From: Hymenobacter sp. BRD67 | GTDB lineage: Bacteria > Bacteroidota > Bacteroidia > Cytophagales > Hymenobacteraceae | Direction: 5' to 3' | Assembly: GCF_013256425.1 (NCBI RefSeq) | Contig: NZ_CP053904.1 | Span: forward strand, 2,480,001 to 2,544,000 | Length of the DNA: 64,000 nt | Part shown: positions 46,139-56,629 of the stretch, in pieces | Layout: every line of letters begins with the position of its first letter | How positions within the stretch are numbered: position 1 is the stretch's first letter | Made by a program: the position numbers and the translations under genes | The notes under the pieces: model-generated | Databases searched by the model: none | The model's input: the letters and a program-made list of their open reading frames with translations, nothing else | What the model was told of the DNA's origin: nothing

Positions 46139-47010
46139 CGGGGCACGGCCGCGCCGGCCGGCGCGTAGTCGGTGAGGCTGCGCTGGCCGCTTTGGCTTTG
46201 GGTAGCCAGTACTTTTTTGGTGGCGGCGTCGCGGGCTTCAATGGTCAGCGTAAAAGGCCCGGCCGGAATAGGACCCAGCGGCAGCTGCCCCACTACGGCC
46301 GTGGACCGGCCCGCCTGGGCCGTAACGAGCGGCGCGTCGGCATCGGCGGCAGTGCCGTCGGGTGCGGCCAGGTGGTAGTGCAGGCGCACTGAGCGGCCGG
46401 CCGGCACCTGGTTCAGCTCAGTGTAAAAGAAGACATTGTCGGCGCCCCGGCCGTAGTAGCCGCCGGCGGCCCGCGTCAGCAGGTAGCCGCCGCGGTTGAA
46501 GACACTCTCGGCGCTGGCTTTGGCGGCGGGCCGCGCCAGGAAAACCAAGTCGCTGAACGCCGGCGTTTTCGACTCGGCCACCACCAGCGGCAGCTCCACG
46601 GTAGTTTCGCCGTTGGCGCTGCGGTACTGGTCGCGGATGCGCCCGCGCAGCGTGTAGGTACCGTCGGGCAGGGTTACGCGCTTCAAAAAGCTGAGCGGAT
46701 TTTTAATGGCAATCGTGGTGTCGCTGAGCACGGGCGGCTTCAGCGTCACGCTTTCCTGCCAGGCGGCGGTGCCATCGGCTTTGAGAATAGTCAGCTCGAC
46801 CACGGCCGATGACTGAAACGATTTGGGCGCCCGCTGCCGGTAGGTGAGCGGCTGGGTGGGCACCGTCACGGAAATCTCCACTTCGCCACCCCTCTGCACC
46901 TGGTCGAGGTTACGGAACCTGGCTACCTGCAGGATAAGCTGCGGGGGCCCAGCTTGGACGTTGCTAACAGCGGCCAACGCTATCGACAGAGAAAGGGAGA
47001 GAACGCGCAT
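46135..47010 (-). CDS. Secreted Ig-like beta-sandwich protein of unknown function
   Basis: A 291-residue protein with a signal peptide (VLSLSLSIALAAVSNVQA). The mature part looks like two beta-sandwich domains: QRGGEVEISVTVPTQPLTYR with LPDGTYTLRGRIRDQY, and RSVRLHYHLAAPDGTAADAD with IPAGPFTLTIEARDAATKKV. No catalytic motif is seen. The start at 47010 (MRVLSLSL) was chosen for the signal peptide. It overlaps the acyltransferase gene by 4 bp, suggesting a shared job at the cell envelope, which is an inference. Confidence 0.65.
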   Translation of the reverse strand: MRVLSLSLSIALAAVSNVQAGPPQLILQVARFRNLDQVQRGGEVEISVTVPTQPLTYRQRAPKSFQSSAVVELTILKADGTAAWQESVTLKPPVLSDTTIAIKNPLSFLKRVTLPDGTYTLRGRIRDQYRSANGETTVELPLVVAESKTPAFSDLVFLARPAAKASAESVFNRGGYLLTRAAGGYYGRGADNVFFYTELNQVPAGRSVRLHYHLAAPDGTAADADAPLVTAQAGRSTAVVGQLPLGPIPAGPFTLTIEARDAATKKVLATQSQSGQRSLTDYAPAGAAVPR

Positions 47011-47076
47011 AAAAGCAAAAATAAGGCACAAGCTCACGTCAGGGCCATTACCGCGCCGGTCGGCTACCTTGCGGCC

Positions 47077-47700
47077 ATGTCCGTTGTCCTCACCGAGCTG
47101 CACTACCTGCCGTCCATTACCTATTTCCAGCAATTGCTAAGCGCCGAAACGCTGCTGCTCGATGCCCATGAGCACTACCACAAGCAGACCTATCGTAACC
47201 GCACCCTTATCCTTACGGCGCAGGGCCCGCAGGCCCTTACGGTGCCGGTACTGGACGGTGCCCGCTCGGAGAAAATCCGCACCAGCGAAATTGAAATCGA
47301 CTACCGCCAGAACTGGATGCACCGGCACTTTCGGACGCTGCAAACCGCTTACGGCGCTTCGCCGTATTTTGGGTACTACGCCGATTACTTGCAGGATATT
47401 TATACCCGGAAGCCCGGCCGGCTCTGGGACCTGAACCTGGCTTTTTTGCACCTATTACTGCGCTGCCTGCGCTGGCCGCTGCCTATCGAGCTTACCACTG
47501 AATACCGGGCGCCGGGCACCACGCCTACTCTGCTCGACCGACGCGACTTCCTGACACCTAAAAATACCCCGGCCGGGCCGGCACCTGACAGTCCGTCGCA
47601 CCGGCCGTATCCGCAGGTATTTGGTACCGCATTTGTACCAGGCCTTAGCGTGTTGGATTTATTGTTTATGCAAGGGCCAGCCGCCGGACAGTTTTTATAG
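47077..47700 (+). CDS. WbqC-family protein
   Basis: A 207-residue soluble protein of the WbqC-like family. It opens VVLTELHYLPSITYFQQLLS, continues HEHYHKQTYRNRTLILTAQG and has the conserved EIDYRQNWMHRHFRTLQTAY and SPYFGYYADYLQDIY segments; the C-terminus carries PYPQVFGTAFVPGLSVLDLL. Members are often found in polysaccharide gene clusters, but their reaction is unknown. The start at 47077 fits the family. The gene is intact and diverges from the gene at 46135-47010. Confidence 0.85.
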   Translation: MSVVLTELHYLPSITYFQQLLSAETLLLDAHEHYHKQTYRNRTLILTAQGPQALTVPVLDGARSEKIRTSEIEIDYRQNWMHRHFRTLQTAYGASPYFGYYADYLQDIYTRKPGRLWDLNLAFLHLLLRCLRWPLPIELTTEYRAPGTTPTLLDRRDFLTPKNTPAGPAPDSPSHRPYPQVFGTAFVPGLSVLDLLFMQGPAAGQFL

Positions 47701-47854
47701 AACAGGCGGTTAGCGAATTTTAATCTGGCCGAACCTTCGTCCGCAGGCGCTTGTTTTTCACATATTCCGCTTTCCTTTACGTATCGGTGTAGCGCAACTA
47801 TTCAGGCCGGTTTCGGTACAGCTACTATCTGCGTCTTATTTCTATCTTGCTTGC

Positions 47855-50485
47855 ATGGAAGCTAAATTTTCAAACCGCGTCAAGGAGGTTATTTCCTTGA
47901 GCCGGGAGGAGGCCATCCGGCTCGGCCACGACTATATCGGCACCGAGCACCTGCTGCTGGGCATGATTCGCGAGGGCGAAGGCACTGCCCTCGGCTTGCT
48001 CAAAAAGCTGGGCGTGGCCACCGACGAGCTGAAGTTTGCCCTCGAGCAAGCCACGCGCAACACGGCCTCCACCCAGGGCACCAGCATCACGGGCTCGATT
48101 CCGCTCACGAAGCAAACCGAGAAGGTGCTGAAAATCACCTACCTCGAAGCCAAGATTTTCAAGTCGGAAATCATTGGTACCGAGCACCTGCTCCTCTCGA
48201 TTTTACGCGATGAGGACAATATTTCTTCTCAAATCCTTTCCAAGTTCAACGTGAATTACGAAACCGTGCGCGACTCGCTCGACTACCACGGCGCAGCTCC
48301 GAACCCGACTGGCCCCAAAGCCGGCCCGGAGGCTGACGACGATGATGACCGCCTCTTTGGCCAGGGCCAGGGAGGAGCCGGCCGCGGCCAGGGGGCCCAG
48401 GGCGGTGCCGCTGGTGCCGGGGCTAAGCGGGCCGGGGAAAAATCGCGCACTCCCGTGCTCGATAACTTCGGCCGCGACCTTACCAAGCTGGCCGAGGAAG
48501 ACAAGCTCGACCCCATCGTGGGCCGTGAAAAAGAGATTGAGCGCGTGGCTCAGGTATTGAGCCGCCGCAAAAAGAACAACCCGATTCTCATCGGTGAGCC
48601 GGGCGTGGGCAAAACGGCCATCGCCGAGGGCCTGGCCCTACGCATCATCCAGAAAAAAGTAAGCCGCGTGCTGTTCAATAAGCGCGTGGTAACCCTGGAC
48701 CTGGCTTCGCTGGTGGCCGGCACCAAGTACCGGGGCCAGTTTGAGGAGCGCATGAAAGCCGTGATGAACGAGCTGGAGAAGTCGCCCGACGTGATTCTTT
48801 TTATCGATGAGCTGCACACGATTGTGGGTGCCGGCGGCGCTTCGGGCTCGCTCGATGCGTCGAACATGTTCAAGCCGGCGCTGGCCCGTGGGGAGATTCA
48901 GTGCATCGGCGCTACTACGCTTGATGAGTATCGCCAGTACATCGAGAAGGATGGCGCGCTGGCTCGTCGCTTCCAGATGGTAATGGTAGACCCTACTACG
49001 CCCGAGGAAACCATTGAGATTCTGCACAATATCAAGGACAAGTATCAGGACCACCACCATGTGGTGTACACCGATAAGGCCATTGAGCAGTGCGTGAAGC
49101 TGAGCGACCGCTACATGAGCGACCGTTTTCTGCCCGACAAAGCCATCGACATTCTCGACGAGGCGGGTGCTCGGGTGCACATTAACAATATAGTGGTTCC
49201 TGAAGATATTCTCAAGCTCGAAGAGCAGATTGAGAACATCAAGACGGAGAAAAACCGCGTCGTTAAGTCTCAGAAGTACGAGGAAGCTGCCAAGCTGCGC
49301 GACACCGAAAAGAAACTCCTGGAGCAGCTCGAATCGGCCAAAAAGAACTGGGAAGACGAAACCAAGAAGAAGCGCTACACGGTAAAAGAGGAAAACGTAG
49401 CCGAGGTAATCGCCATGATGACCGGCATTCCGGTGAACCGCGTGGCCCAGAACGAAAGCCAGAAGCTGCTCAACATGGGTGAGGAGCTGCAAGGCAAAGT
49501 AATTGGCCAGGATAAGGCTATCAAGCAGTTGGTAAAGGCTATTCAGCGCACCCGCGTGGGCTTGAAAGACCCGAAGAAACCGATTGGCTCATTCGTATTC
49601 CTCGGCCCGACCGGCGTGGGTAAAACGGAGCTGGCTAAAGTACTGGCTACCTACCTCTTCGACAAGGAAGACGCCCTGGTGCGGGTGGATATGTCGGAGT
49701 ATATGGAGAAATTCAGCGTATCACGCCTGGTGGGCGCGCCTCCCGGCTACGTGGGCTACGAAGAGGGCGGCCAGCTGACGGAGAAAATCCGCCGCAAGCC
49801 GTACTCGGTTATCCTGCTCGACGAGATTGAGAAGGCGCATCCCGATGTGTACAACCTGCTGCTGCAAGTGCTGGACGATGGTATTCTGACCGACGGCCTG
49901 GGCCGCAAGGTGGACTTCCGCAACACCATCATTATCATGACCTCGAACATCGGGGCGCGTGACTTAGCCGACTTCGGCGCGGGCATCGGCTTCGGCACGA
50001 AGGCGCGCAACGAGAACATGGACGAGCTGACCAAGGGCACCATTACCAATGCCCTTAAGAAGACCTTCTCGCCCGAGTTTCTCAACCGCCTGGACGATGT
50101 GATTGTCTTCAACTCGCTGGAGAAGAAAGATATCCATAAGATTATCGATATCAGCCTGGCCAAGCTGCTGAGCCGCGTGCTGGCGCTCGGCTATAAGGTG
50201 GAGCTGACGGAGAAAGCCAAGGACTTTGTGGCCGACAAAGGCTATGACCCCAAGTATGGCGCCCGTCCGCTCAACCGAGCCATCCAGAAGTACATCGAAG
50301 ACCCGATTGCTGAGGAAATCCTGAAGGCTCAGCTGCTTCACGGCGATATTATTACCGCCGACTTCGAAGAAGGCAAGGAGGAGCTAACCTTCAGCATCGC
50401 CAAAAGCGACGAAGCGCCCAACCTGGCCAGCGACGAGCGGCCGGCGGAAGCGCCCTCGGAGCCCGAAGCGGGCGAGTCGAAGTAG
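47855..50485 (+). CDS. clpC: ATP-dependent Clp protease ATP-binding subunit ClpC
   Basis: An 876-residue AAA+ unfoldase that feeds proteins into ClpP in the cytoplasm. Two Clp_N repeats fill residues 1-145 ([19 protein letters not shown] and [18 protein letters not shown]). The first ATPase has Walker [10 protein letters not shown] at about 246-254 and Walker [10 protein letters not shown]; a UVR motif [20 protein letters not shown] lies at about 464-483, which marks ClpC rather than ClpB; the second ATPase has Walker [10 protein letters not shown] at about 584-592. A Gly/Gln/Ala-rich linker ([20 protein letters not shown]) near 165-190 is unusual and probably flexible. The gene is intact, with its own terminator. 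Confidence 0.96.
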   Translation: MEAKFSNRVKEVISLSREEAIRLGHDYIGTEHLLLGMIREGEGTALGLLKKLGVATDELKFALEQATRNTASTQGTSITGSIPLTKQTEKVLKITYLEAKIFKSEIIGTEHLLLSILRDEDNISSQILSKFNVNYETVRDSLDYHGAAPNPTGPKAGPEADDDDDRLFGQGQGGAGRGQGAQGGAAGAGAKRAGEKSRTPVLDNFGRDLTKLAEEDKLDPIVGREKEIERVAQVLSRRKKNNPILIGEPGVGKTAIAEGLALRIIQKKVSRVLFNKRVVTLDLASLVAGTKYRGQFEERMKAVMNELEKSPDVILFIDELHTIVGAGGASGSLDASNMFKPALARGEIQCIGATTLDEYRQYIEKDGALARRFQMVMVDPTTPEETIEILHNIKDKYQDHHHVVYTDKAIEQCVKLSDRYMSDRFLPDKAIDILDEAGARVHINNIVVPEDILKLEEQIENIKTEKNRVVKSQKYEEAAKLRDTEKKLLEQLESAKKNWEDETKKKRYTVKEENVAEVIAMMTGIPVNRVAQNESQKLLNMGEELQGKVIGQDKAIKQLVKAIQRTRVGLKDPKKPIGSFVFLGPTGVGKTELAKVLATYLFDKEDALVRVDMSEYMEKFSVSRLVGAPPGYVGYEEGGQLTEKIRRKPYSVILLDEIEKAHPDVYNLLLQVLDDGILTDGLGRKVDFRNTIIIMTSNIGARDLADFGAGIGFGTKARNENMDELTKGTITNALKKTFSPEFLNRLDDVIVFNSLEKKDIHKIIDISLAKLLSRVLALGYKVELTEKAKDFVADKGYDPKYGARPLNRAIQKYIEDPIAEEILKAQLLHGDIITADFEEGKEELTFSIAKSDEAPNLASDERPAEAPSEPEAGESK

Positions 50486-50500
50486 AGTTATCAGGTTATG

Positions 50501-50535
50501 AAAAGGCCGGTTCCGCAGTGCGGAACCGGCCTTTT
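50501..50535. terminator. Terminator after clpC
   Basis: Stem AAAAGGCCGGTTCCGCA / TGCGGAACCGGCCTTTTT with almost no loop, starting 16 bp after the clpC stop and followed by T residues. Confidence 0.9.
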
Positions 50536-50656
50536 TACTTTTTGAGGGATTCTCGTGGGTAAAAAGCTGCTAATTGGCATCTGCTCCTAAACGCTGCCCT
50601 CTCGCTGCGAGGCAGCTAAGTATTTAGTATTTTTTCTTAATATCTGCTTTTGACAT

Positions 50657-51061
50657 ATGAACAAGCTGCTTATACTCACTATCCTTTTAGGGCTGCCTGA
50701 CGCAATGCTTGCGCAGCAGCTGCCTTTCGACCTTACCCTCACTGAGCCCGACCAGGAATTGGATGACTTCACTTATCAATTTGTGGGAATTCATAAGATT
50801 TCGCCGCAGCTACGAGGGGTGCGTGGCGCCGATGATACTGTGTATTGGGTAAGTGCTAACAGCCAGCAATTAACCGCCTACCAGCAAGGGAAACAGCTTT
50901 GGCAAGTTGCTATTGGGCAAACATTTCAGCAAATACTGCCCAGAGCTATCGTAACGCAGCTCATTTTTTGTTCAACTGTGGTTTTTGTTTCTGTAGGCTC
51001 ACATGGTCACGCCGAAATAGACCGGAAGACAGGCGCTATTATCTCAGCGGGTACAGACTAA
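50657..51061 (+). CDS. Small secreted protein of unknown function
   Basis: A 134-residue protein with a signal peptide (LLILTILLGLPDAMLAQQ). The mature part begins LPFDLTLTEPDQELDDFTYQ and has alternating short beta segments, including GVRGADDTVYWVSANSQQLT. I recognise no family. The composition is less GC-rich than clpC. It is followed by 115 bp before the next small gene. Confidence 0.55.
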   Translation: MNKLLILTILLGLPDAMLAQQLPFDLTLTEPDQELDDFTYQFVGIHKISPQLRGVRGADDTVYWVSANSQQLTAYQQGKQLWQVAIGQTFQQILPRAIVTQLIFCSTVVFVSVGSHGHAEIDRKTGAIISAGTD

Positions 51062-51176
51062 GCAGAGCAGCAAAGATTATACGTACTGCCACCGCACCCA
51101 TACAACCTCATACGCTAATCCAGTAATCGTTCTGGAATACCTTACTTTTACCATTGACTACACTTCTATAGATAGT

Positions 51177-51548
51177 ATGAATGGTCGGGTTGTAGTAGCT
51201 GCGTTGCTTACGGCTTTGCTAGCGCTTTTGCCGGTGGTCTACTTATATTTTATCTGGCCTACTGTGCTGGCTTTCGTGCCCATGCATTATGGAGCTAGTG
51301 GCGTGCCCGACCATTTTGTAGACCGGATATGGCTCTGGAATATCGTCTGGTATCCGGCTCTCGGGTTCGCGGTATTCACCTTTCTCCCTCAGGTCCACGA
51401 TGGGCAAAGCCTTTTTTGGAGCAGCAGTAAGCAACGGCAGACGCGGCTAGTAGTGGTTTTTGCATTGGCACTCCCCCTCACAGCGCTCATCCATAGAAGC
51501 AGCCAGAACAGTCGGCCGGGCTTGTTGGCACCCGCTTCCAGCCGCTAG
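51177..51548 (+). CDS. Small membrane protein with DUF1648-like motif
   Basis: A 123-residue protein with about three membrane helices: VVVAALLTALLALLPVVYLY, then a WLWNIVWYPALGFAVFTFLP segment and LVVVFALALPLTALIH. Between the first two, VPMHYGASGVPDHFVDR matches the HxxxxGxPD-type motif of DUF1648, found at the N-terminus of SdpI-like immunity and membrane proteins. The function is unknown. Its end overlaps the end of the converging TonB-type gene by 4 bp. Confidence 0.65.
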   Translation: MNGRVVVAALLTALLALLPVVYLYFIWPTVLAFVPMHYGASGVPDHFVDRIWLWNIVWYPALGFAVFTFLPQVHDGQSLFWSSSKQRQTRLVVVFALALPLTALIHRSSQNSRPGLLAPASSR

Positions 51549-54060
51549 CCGCCCTGCTTGCTGGCGCCACTCTTGGTATCGTCGTTGTTGATGCTCTTGC
51601 GCTGCTTGGTTTGGCCATTGGCCTGCCCGAAGCGGTAGCTGAAGTTCAGCCGAAATGAGCGCTGGTAGGCGCGGTACTCGCTGAGCTCGCTAAACGTGGT
51701 GGTGGTAGTGGTGCTACGGTAGGGCCAGTAGCTATTAAACGGGCTGCCGACGTTCAGGGTCAGGTCGGCTTTGTCTTTGAGTAGACTTTTCTTCACGCCC
51801 ATCTGATAGTAGAGATTGGCCGGGCCGGTGCCCTGAATTTCGGGCGTATGCGTATTGGCATACACAAAACCTTGTACAGTAAGGCCGTTGTCGAATTTGT
51901 AGGAAGTATTCACATTTATGCCTGCGGTGAAACCGCTGCGACTAATGCCCAGCACCGAGCTGCGGCGCGTGATGTACTGCACATCGGGGCCGGCACTAAG
52001 GTCCCATTTGGGCAGTGGCTTGGCCGCCAGGTACACATTGAACTGATAAAACGTATTGGTGGCCGCGTTGGCGAAGGTCTGAGCCGTAATGCTGGGGTCG
52101 ATGAGCACTCCTTCGGGCAGCGGCACCAAAGGATTGGTAGTGATAAAGCGAATCTGCTCGATGGCATTGCCGGTGTGCCGGGCCGAGAGCGACGCGTTGA
52201 GAGTGGTCGTTTTCAGGGTAGTGCTGTAAGCCAGCTCGTAGGAATCGGTTAGCTCGGGGTCGAGGGCCGGATTGCCATAGGAGATATTCTTGGGGTCGGA
52301 GCGGTCCACAAACGGGTTGAGGTAGTCGATAAACGGCCGGGTGATGCGGCGGCTGTAGGCAAAGCGCAGACTGGTAGCGTCGCTGAAAGCGTAGCGGGCG
52401 CTGCCGTTGGGCAGCGCCGTAACGTAGCTGCGGCTGAAGGAAGACGCATTACTGGCCCGAAAATCAGCCGATAAAGCGGTGCGCTCCACGCGGCCGCCGA
52501 GGCTGCTGGTCAGCTTTTTGCCCACGCCAAATGAATAGGTAGCATAGGCCGCCTGCACATCCTGGGCGTAGCTGAAGTCGGTAGCACGGCTAAGATTAGG
52601 CGCCAGCGCAGTGCCATAGAGCGTGCGCAGGGTATCGACGGTAGCCACCGAGCCGGTGCGCCGGAAGATGGCTTTCAGGCCCACCTCGAGGGTTCTCTTA
52701 TCCCCGAAGGGCTGGGTAAAGTCGGTTTGGGCCGTGAACTCGTGGCCGGGCGTACGGCCCCGGCTGTGCTCGCGCTGGGTAGCCTGGCTGCTTTCGAGCG
52801 GGATGGACGAATTGGCATACTGGTCGAAGTCGTAGCCAAATGTGCCATTGTTGAGCGCGTACTGGCCCAGCACGCTCCATTCTTTGCGGGCCTGGGCGAA
52901 GGTGCGGGTGTACGTACCCGTGGTTTCTACATTCAGTCCGCTGAATATATTAGTGGTGCTACGAGTAAAAAGCTGGTTGTCGGCAGCCACCGGCGACACG
53001 TAGCGGTTAAATAAATCCTGGCTCGTATTGCCGCCGTAGCCATTTACCGAGCTGGCCAGTGAAAAGCTGTGATGCTCGGCAGGGTCGAAGTCTAGTCCTA
53101 CGGTGCCGTAGTACCAGTGGCCATTGTTTTGCACCTGGCCCAGCTGGTGCAGCGTATCGGTGCCTGCCGCCAGGTTGCCCACCCGGTCGCGGCTGGTCTG
53201 GCCGGGGTTGTACCACAGCCCGGCATTGGCCGACGACGTGAAGCCGATTTTACCTTTCTTAAAGTTCAGGGCCGAGTTGAAGTTGGAGTTGCGGTTGCCG
53301 CTGCTGGCACCCACGCGGCCGTTTACGCCCTGGTCCACACCTTTTTTCATGATAATATTGATGATGCCAGCCGTGCCCTCGCCGTCGTACTTGGCCGGCG
53401 GCGTAGTTATCACCTCCACACTCTTAATCTGGTCGGCCGGAATGCTTTTCAGCGCTTCGGCCAAGTTGCTGGCCAGCGTGGGCGAAGGCTTGCCGTTGAC
53501 CAATACTTTGAAGTTGCCGGAGCCGCGCATTTTCACGTTGCCATCGCCGTCTACGGCCAGCAGCGGGCCTTGCGCAACACGTCCTGGGCAGTGCCGCCGG
53601 CGTTGCCTACGTCCTGGTCGGCGTTGTACACCAGGCGGTCGGGCCGCACTTCTACTACGGGCTTCTGGCCGGTCACTACTACCTCGCCTACCGACTGCGC
53701 CGCGGTCGGCAGCAGGAGATTGCCGACAGCAGTAGCGCCCGGCCCCACCGCTATGGTACGGGTGCGGGTGCCGTAGCCCACGTAGCTGGCCCGCAACCGA
53801 AAGGTGCCGGCCGCTAGTCTGGTCAGCACAAAATGGCCCTGGTCGTCGGCCGCTACGCCGGTCAGGGGCTTATCGTTGGGGGCAGGCGGCAGCAGCACCA
53901 CCGTAGCGTAAGCCACCGGCTGGCGGCCCAGCGAGTCGAGCACCGTGCCGGTGAGCGAGCCGGTACCAGGGCTGGTTGAAGCCGGGGCCTGCGCAGCCGC
54001 CCGGCCAGCGGCTAACAATGCGGCTAGTATAAATAACAGCAGGTAAGCATTTTTTTTCAT
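51545..54060 (-). CDS. TonB-type outer membrane beta-barrel protein with CarboxypepD_reg domain, frameshifted
   Basis: About 838 residues. A signal peptide (LLLFILAALLAAGRAAAQ) leads to a carboxypeptidase-regulatory-like beta domain (LTGTVLDSLGRQPVAYATVV; residues about 38-115), a plug (VLRKAPLLAVDGDGNVKMRG, IKSVEVITTPPAKYDGEGTA), and a long beta-barrel ending SYRFGQ plus a short polar tail. This architecture is the outer membrane beta-barrel family common in Bacteroidetes, likely TonB-linked but without SusD. The substrate is unknown. The frame breaks at 53565-53567 (GGG on the plus strand; GCCCGCTG for GCCCCGCTG on the coding strand). The regulator gene behind it reads in the same direction. 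Confidence 0.87.
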
Positions 54061-54309
54061 ATATAAAGCCGACATAAATACTGGCTTGACCCTATTGATG
54101 CCTGTCTGGTGAAATAGGTTGCTTGCCCGGCCAGCAGTAGTATCAATCGTTGGCTTGGCTACCAGCTTGCGCAGCCTAACGTTACATCGCGCTTCGGCGC
54201 GGGGCATTACCAATGTATTATCCATGGTGGCGTAGTAGTTGAGTAGGCGACAAAGGTCCCCTCCTGCCCCGGCGCCGGCGCTCCAGGTCATAGTATGGCC
54301 CGTCCCAAC

Positions 54310-55557
54310 TTATGATTTGGGCCGCACAACCTCGCTGGGCGCCTGGCCCAGCAGTTTCTTAAACACCCGGTTAAAGGTTGATTTTGAGTTAAAGCCGCTT
54401 TCCAGCGCCACGCCTACCAGCGAGTAGTGCGCAAAGCGTGGGTCGGCCAGCTTACGACTCGCTTCCTGCACGCGGTAGGTGTTGACGAAGTCATTGAAAT
54501 TCTGCCCGCAACCCGCGTTGATAACTTTGGAAAGTACATTGGGAGTAGTGCGCAGGCGCTGGGCCAGCTCTGTCAGGGTCAGCTCAGGCTCCAGCCAGGG
54601 CTGCTCATCGGCCATGAGAGCCAGCAGCTTGTCGCGCCAGGGCAGCAGCTCGGGCGGCAGGGCGGCCGGGTCGGGCGCGGCGGCGCCGGCTTGCGGCTGG
54701 GCTACAGTAATTTCGGCCGGCCCTTCTTCGGCCGCCAGCGCTTCGGCAGGAGCAGCGCCGGGCTCAAAGCGGAGCGGACTGGTAGCGGCGGCGTAGTTGG
54801 CCTGCACGCCCACCGCGATAAGCGCGTAGATGAGCACTCCGCGCAGCGCAAAATAATTCCAGGCCTCTGTATAGCCAAAGCTGAATGCTACATCCAGCAC
54901 TTCAAACAGCAGGCTTAGCCCCAGGCTTAGCGCTTGCAGCAGCAGCAGCTGGCGCAAGCCGGCGAAGCGCAGGCGCTCGGCATCCGAGAAGTTGTCGTTG
55001 AGGTAGCGGCAGTAGCGGCGGTAGTCGGCCAGTACCAGCCAGCCATAGGCCGGCAGCATCACGTAAACTACGTAAGCCACGGGTTGGGCCAACCCATCGA
55101 GCAGCGCAGCTGCCGGCCCCTTGGTGCCGAAATGATAGGGCAACGCCTGCCCGCGCACCCCATGCAGCCAGAGCAGGTCGTAGGCCGCGGCCGCAGCAAA
55201 CAAGCTTATTTTTACCAGTCCCGGCAAAAAATGCCACCAGGCACGGGGCCGAAGCCGGAAATCCTGATTGGTGAGGCTGCGAAAATACAGGTAGTAGGCC
55301 GGCCCGAGCAGCAGGTTGAGCTGCCAGGGCACGTAAAACATAGCCGTGGAGTAGCCATCGTGGCTGTCGTACCAGCCCGCAAAGCCCAGCATCCATTGCA
55401 TAATGGTGAGCGTGGGCAAGCCAATGAGCAACGCCAGCAACCCATCGGGCGGCGTGCCCCGCCGCCCGGCCCGCAGCAGCAGCCAGCCCGCCGCCACCAG
55501 GCCCGGCACCACAAAAGGCAATAGCAACGAGCTGCGCGGGCTGAAGGCAAACAACAT
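54310..55557 (-). CDS. AraC-family regulator with N-terminal membrane domain
   Basis: A 415-residue protein. The first 230 residues form about seven membrane helices (for example LLALLIGLPTLTIMQWMLGF and LLLGPAYYLYFRS); the C-terminal 100 residues are an AraC-type DNA-binding domain with two helix-turn-helix units: TLTELAQRLRTTPNVLSKVI and YSLVGVALESGFNSKSTFNR, ending FKKLLGQAPSEV. Such 7TM-AraC proteins are common in Bacteroidetes and are thought to sense something at the membrane. It may control the outer membrane protein gene 249 bp downstream. The start at 55557 (MLFAFSPRSSLLLPF) fits the first helix. Confidence 0.88.
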   Translation of the reverse strand: MLFAFSPRSSLLLPFVVPGLVAAGWLLLRAGRRGTPPDGLLALLIGLPTLTIMQWMLGFAGWYDSHDGYSTAMFYVPWQLNLLLGPAYYLYFRSLTNQDFRLRPRAWWHFLPGLVKISLFAAAAAYDLLWLHGVRGQALPYHFGTKGPAAALLDGLAQPVAYVVYVMLPAYGWLVLADYRRYCRYLNDNFSDAERLRFAGLRQLLLLQALSLGLSLLFEVLDVAFSFGYTEAWNYFALRGVLIYALIAVGVQANYAAATSPLRFEPGAAPAEALAAEEGPAEITVAQPQAGAAAPDPAALPPELLPWRDKLLALMADEQPWLEPELTLTELAQRLRTTPNVLSKVINAGCGQNFNDFVNTYRVQEASRKLADPRFAHYSLVGVALESGFNSKSTFNRVFKKLLGQAPSEVVRPKS

Positions 55558-55605
55558 GGGTGCGAAATTACGGCGGGGCAACCAAGGCATTATCTGGATT
55601 TCACT

Positions 55606-55613
55606 TAGCTTTG
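55606..55613 (+). promoter_or_regulatory. -7 element upstream of the exonuclease gene
   Basis: TAGCTTTG matches TAnnTTTG exactly and ends 29 bp before the ATG at 55643, a usual distance for a short leader. A clear -33 TTG was not found. Confidence 0.45.
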
Positions 55614-55642
55614 GGAAATCCGCCCGGCTTTCTTAGCTACTT

Positions 55643-56449
55643 ATGAATATTCTGCGCCACGTGGAGCTGACCCGCGTTTTTTTCGTCGATATCGAAACTG
55701 TTCCCGGCCACGCCACCCACGCCGAGCTGCCCGCAACCCACCAGCCGCTGTGGGCGAAGTTTTGCGAGAAGCGCCACGCCAAAGAGCTGGCCGCCGGCCA
55801 GACGCCCGCCGAGCTGTTCAGCAACGGGGGCCTCTACGCCGAATTCGGGAAGGTCGTGTGCATCTCGGTGGGCTACTTCCGGCCCTTAAAAGACGAAACG
55901 CTGGAGTTTCGCACCAAGTCGTTTGCCGATGACGATGAGTGCGAGGTACTACGTGGCTTCGGCCAGTTTTTACAGCGCTACGCGCCTTACGGCGGCCGCT
56001 ACCCCAAGCTCGACACTGCCGGCCCCGAAGGCCATTTTCTCTGCGCCCACAACGGCCGCGAGTTCGACTATGGCTATCTGGGCCGGCGCATGCTGATTTG
56101 CGGGCAGGATATCCCGCCCATGCTCGACGTGGCCGGCCACCGGCCCTGGGACCTGCCGCACCTGCTCGATACCATGGAGCTGTGGAAATTTGGCGACAAC
56201 AAGGGCCATATCTCGCTGCCCCTGCTGGCGGGCTTGTTCGGCATCCCGTCGCCCAAAGATGATATCGATGGCTCGCAGGTAGGCCACACGTATTGGGTAG
56301 AGAAAGACCTGGGCCGTATCGTTACCTATTGCGAAAAGGATATCATTACCACGGCTCGCATTTTTTTGCACTACACGGGTAAAAAAGATTTGTGGCCCGA
56401 AGTGCAGCTAACGCAAATGCCCTGGCCCGCCCCAGCCGTTACGGCCTAG
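55643..56449 (+). CDS. 3'-5' exonuclease, PolB-like (RNase H fold)
   Basis: A 268-residue DnaQ/PolB-type exonuclease. Exo I is FFVDIETVPG with D16 and E18; Exo II is HFLCAHNGREFDYGYLGRRM with the Asp of FDYGYL; Exo III is near TYCEKDIITTARIF with the final Asp. The fold removes nucleotides from DNA 3' ends with two metal ions. Whether it acts in repair or otherwise cannot be told. It diverges from the AraC-type gene. The frame is intact. Confidence 0.87.
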   Translation: MNILRHVELTRVFFVDIETVPGHATHAELPATHQPLWAKFCEKRHAKELAAGQTPAELFSNGGLYAEFGKVVCISVGYFRPLKDETLEFRTKSFADDDECEVLRGFGQFLQRYAPYGGRYPKLDTAGPEGHFLCAHNGREFDYGYLGRRMLICGQDIPPMLDVAGHRPWDLPHLLDTMELWKFGDNKGHISLPLLAGLFGIPSPKDDIDGSQVGHTYWVEKDLGRIVTYCEKDIITTARIFLHYTGKKDLWPEVQLTQMPWPAPAVTA

Positions 56450-56629
56450 CTTTTCTGGGCCAGCGGGGCCAAAAGGCCTGTTTTTTTCAAGCTGTCCGGG
56501 TAGTCAATCGGCAAGCCGGCAAGCCCGGCTGGTTAGCTCAGCTGATAGCCTAGCCCTGAATAACTTGGATTATAAGCAGTAGTGTAGTTGCTTTGTCGCT
56601 GTATCGCCCATTTACAGGTTGGTGGCTGC

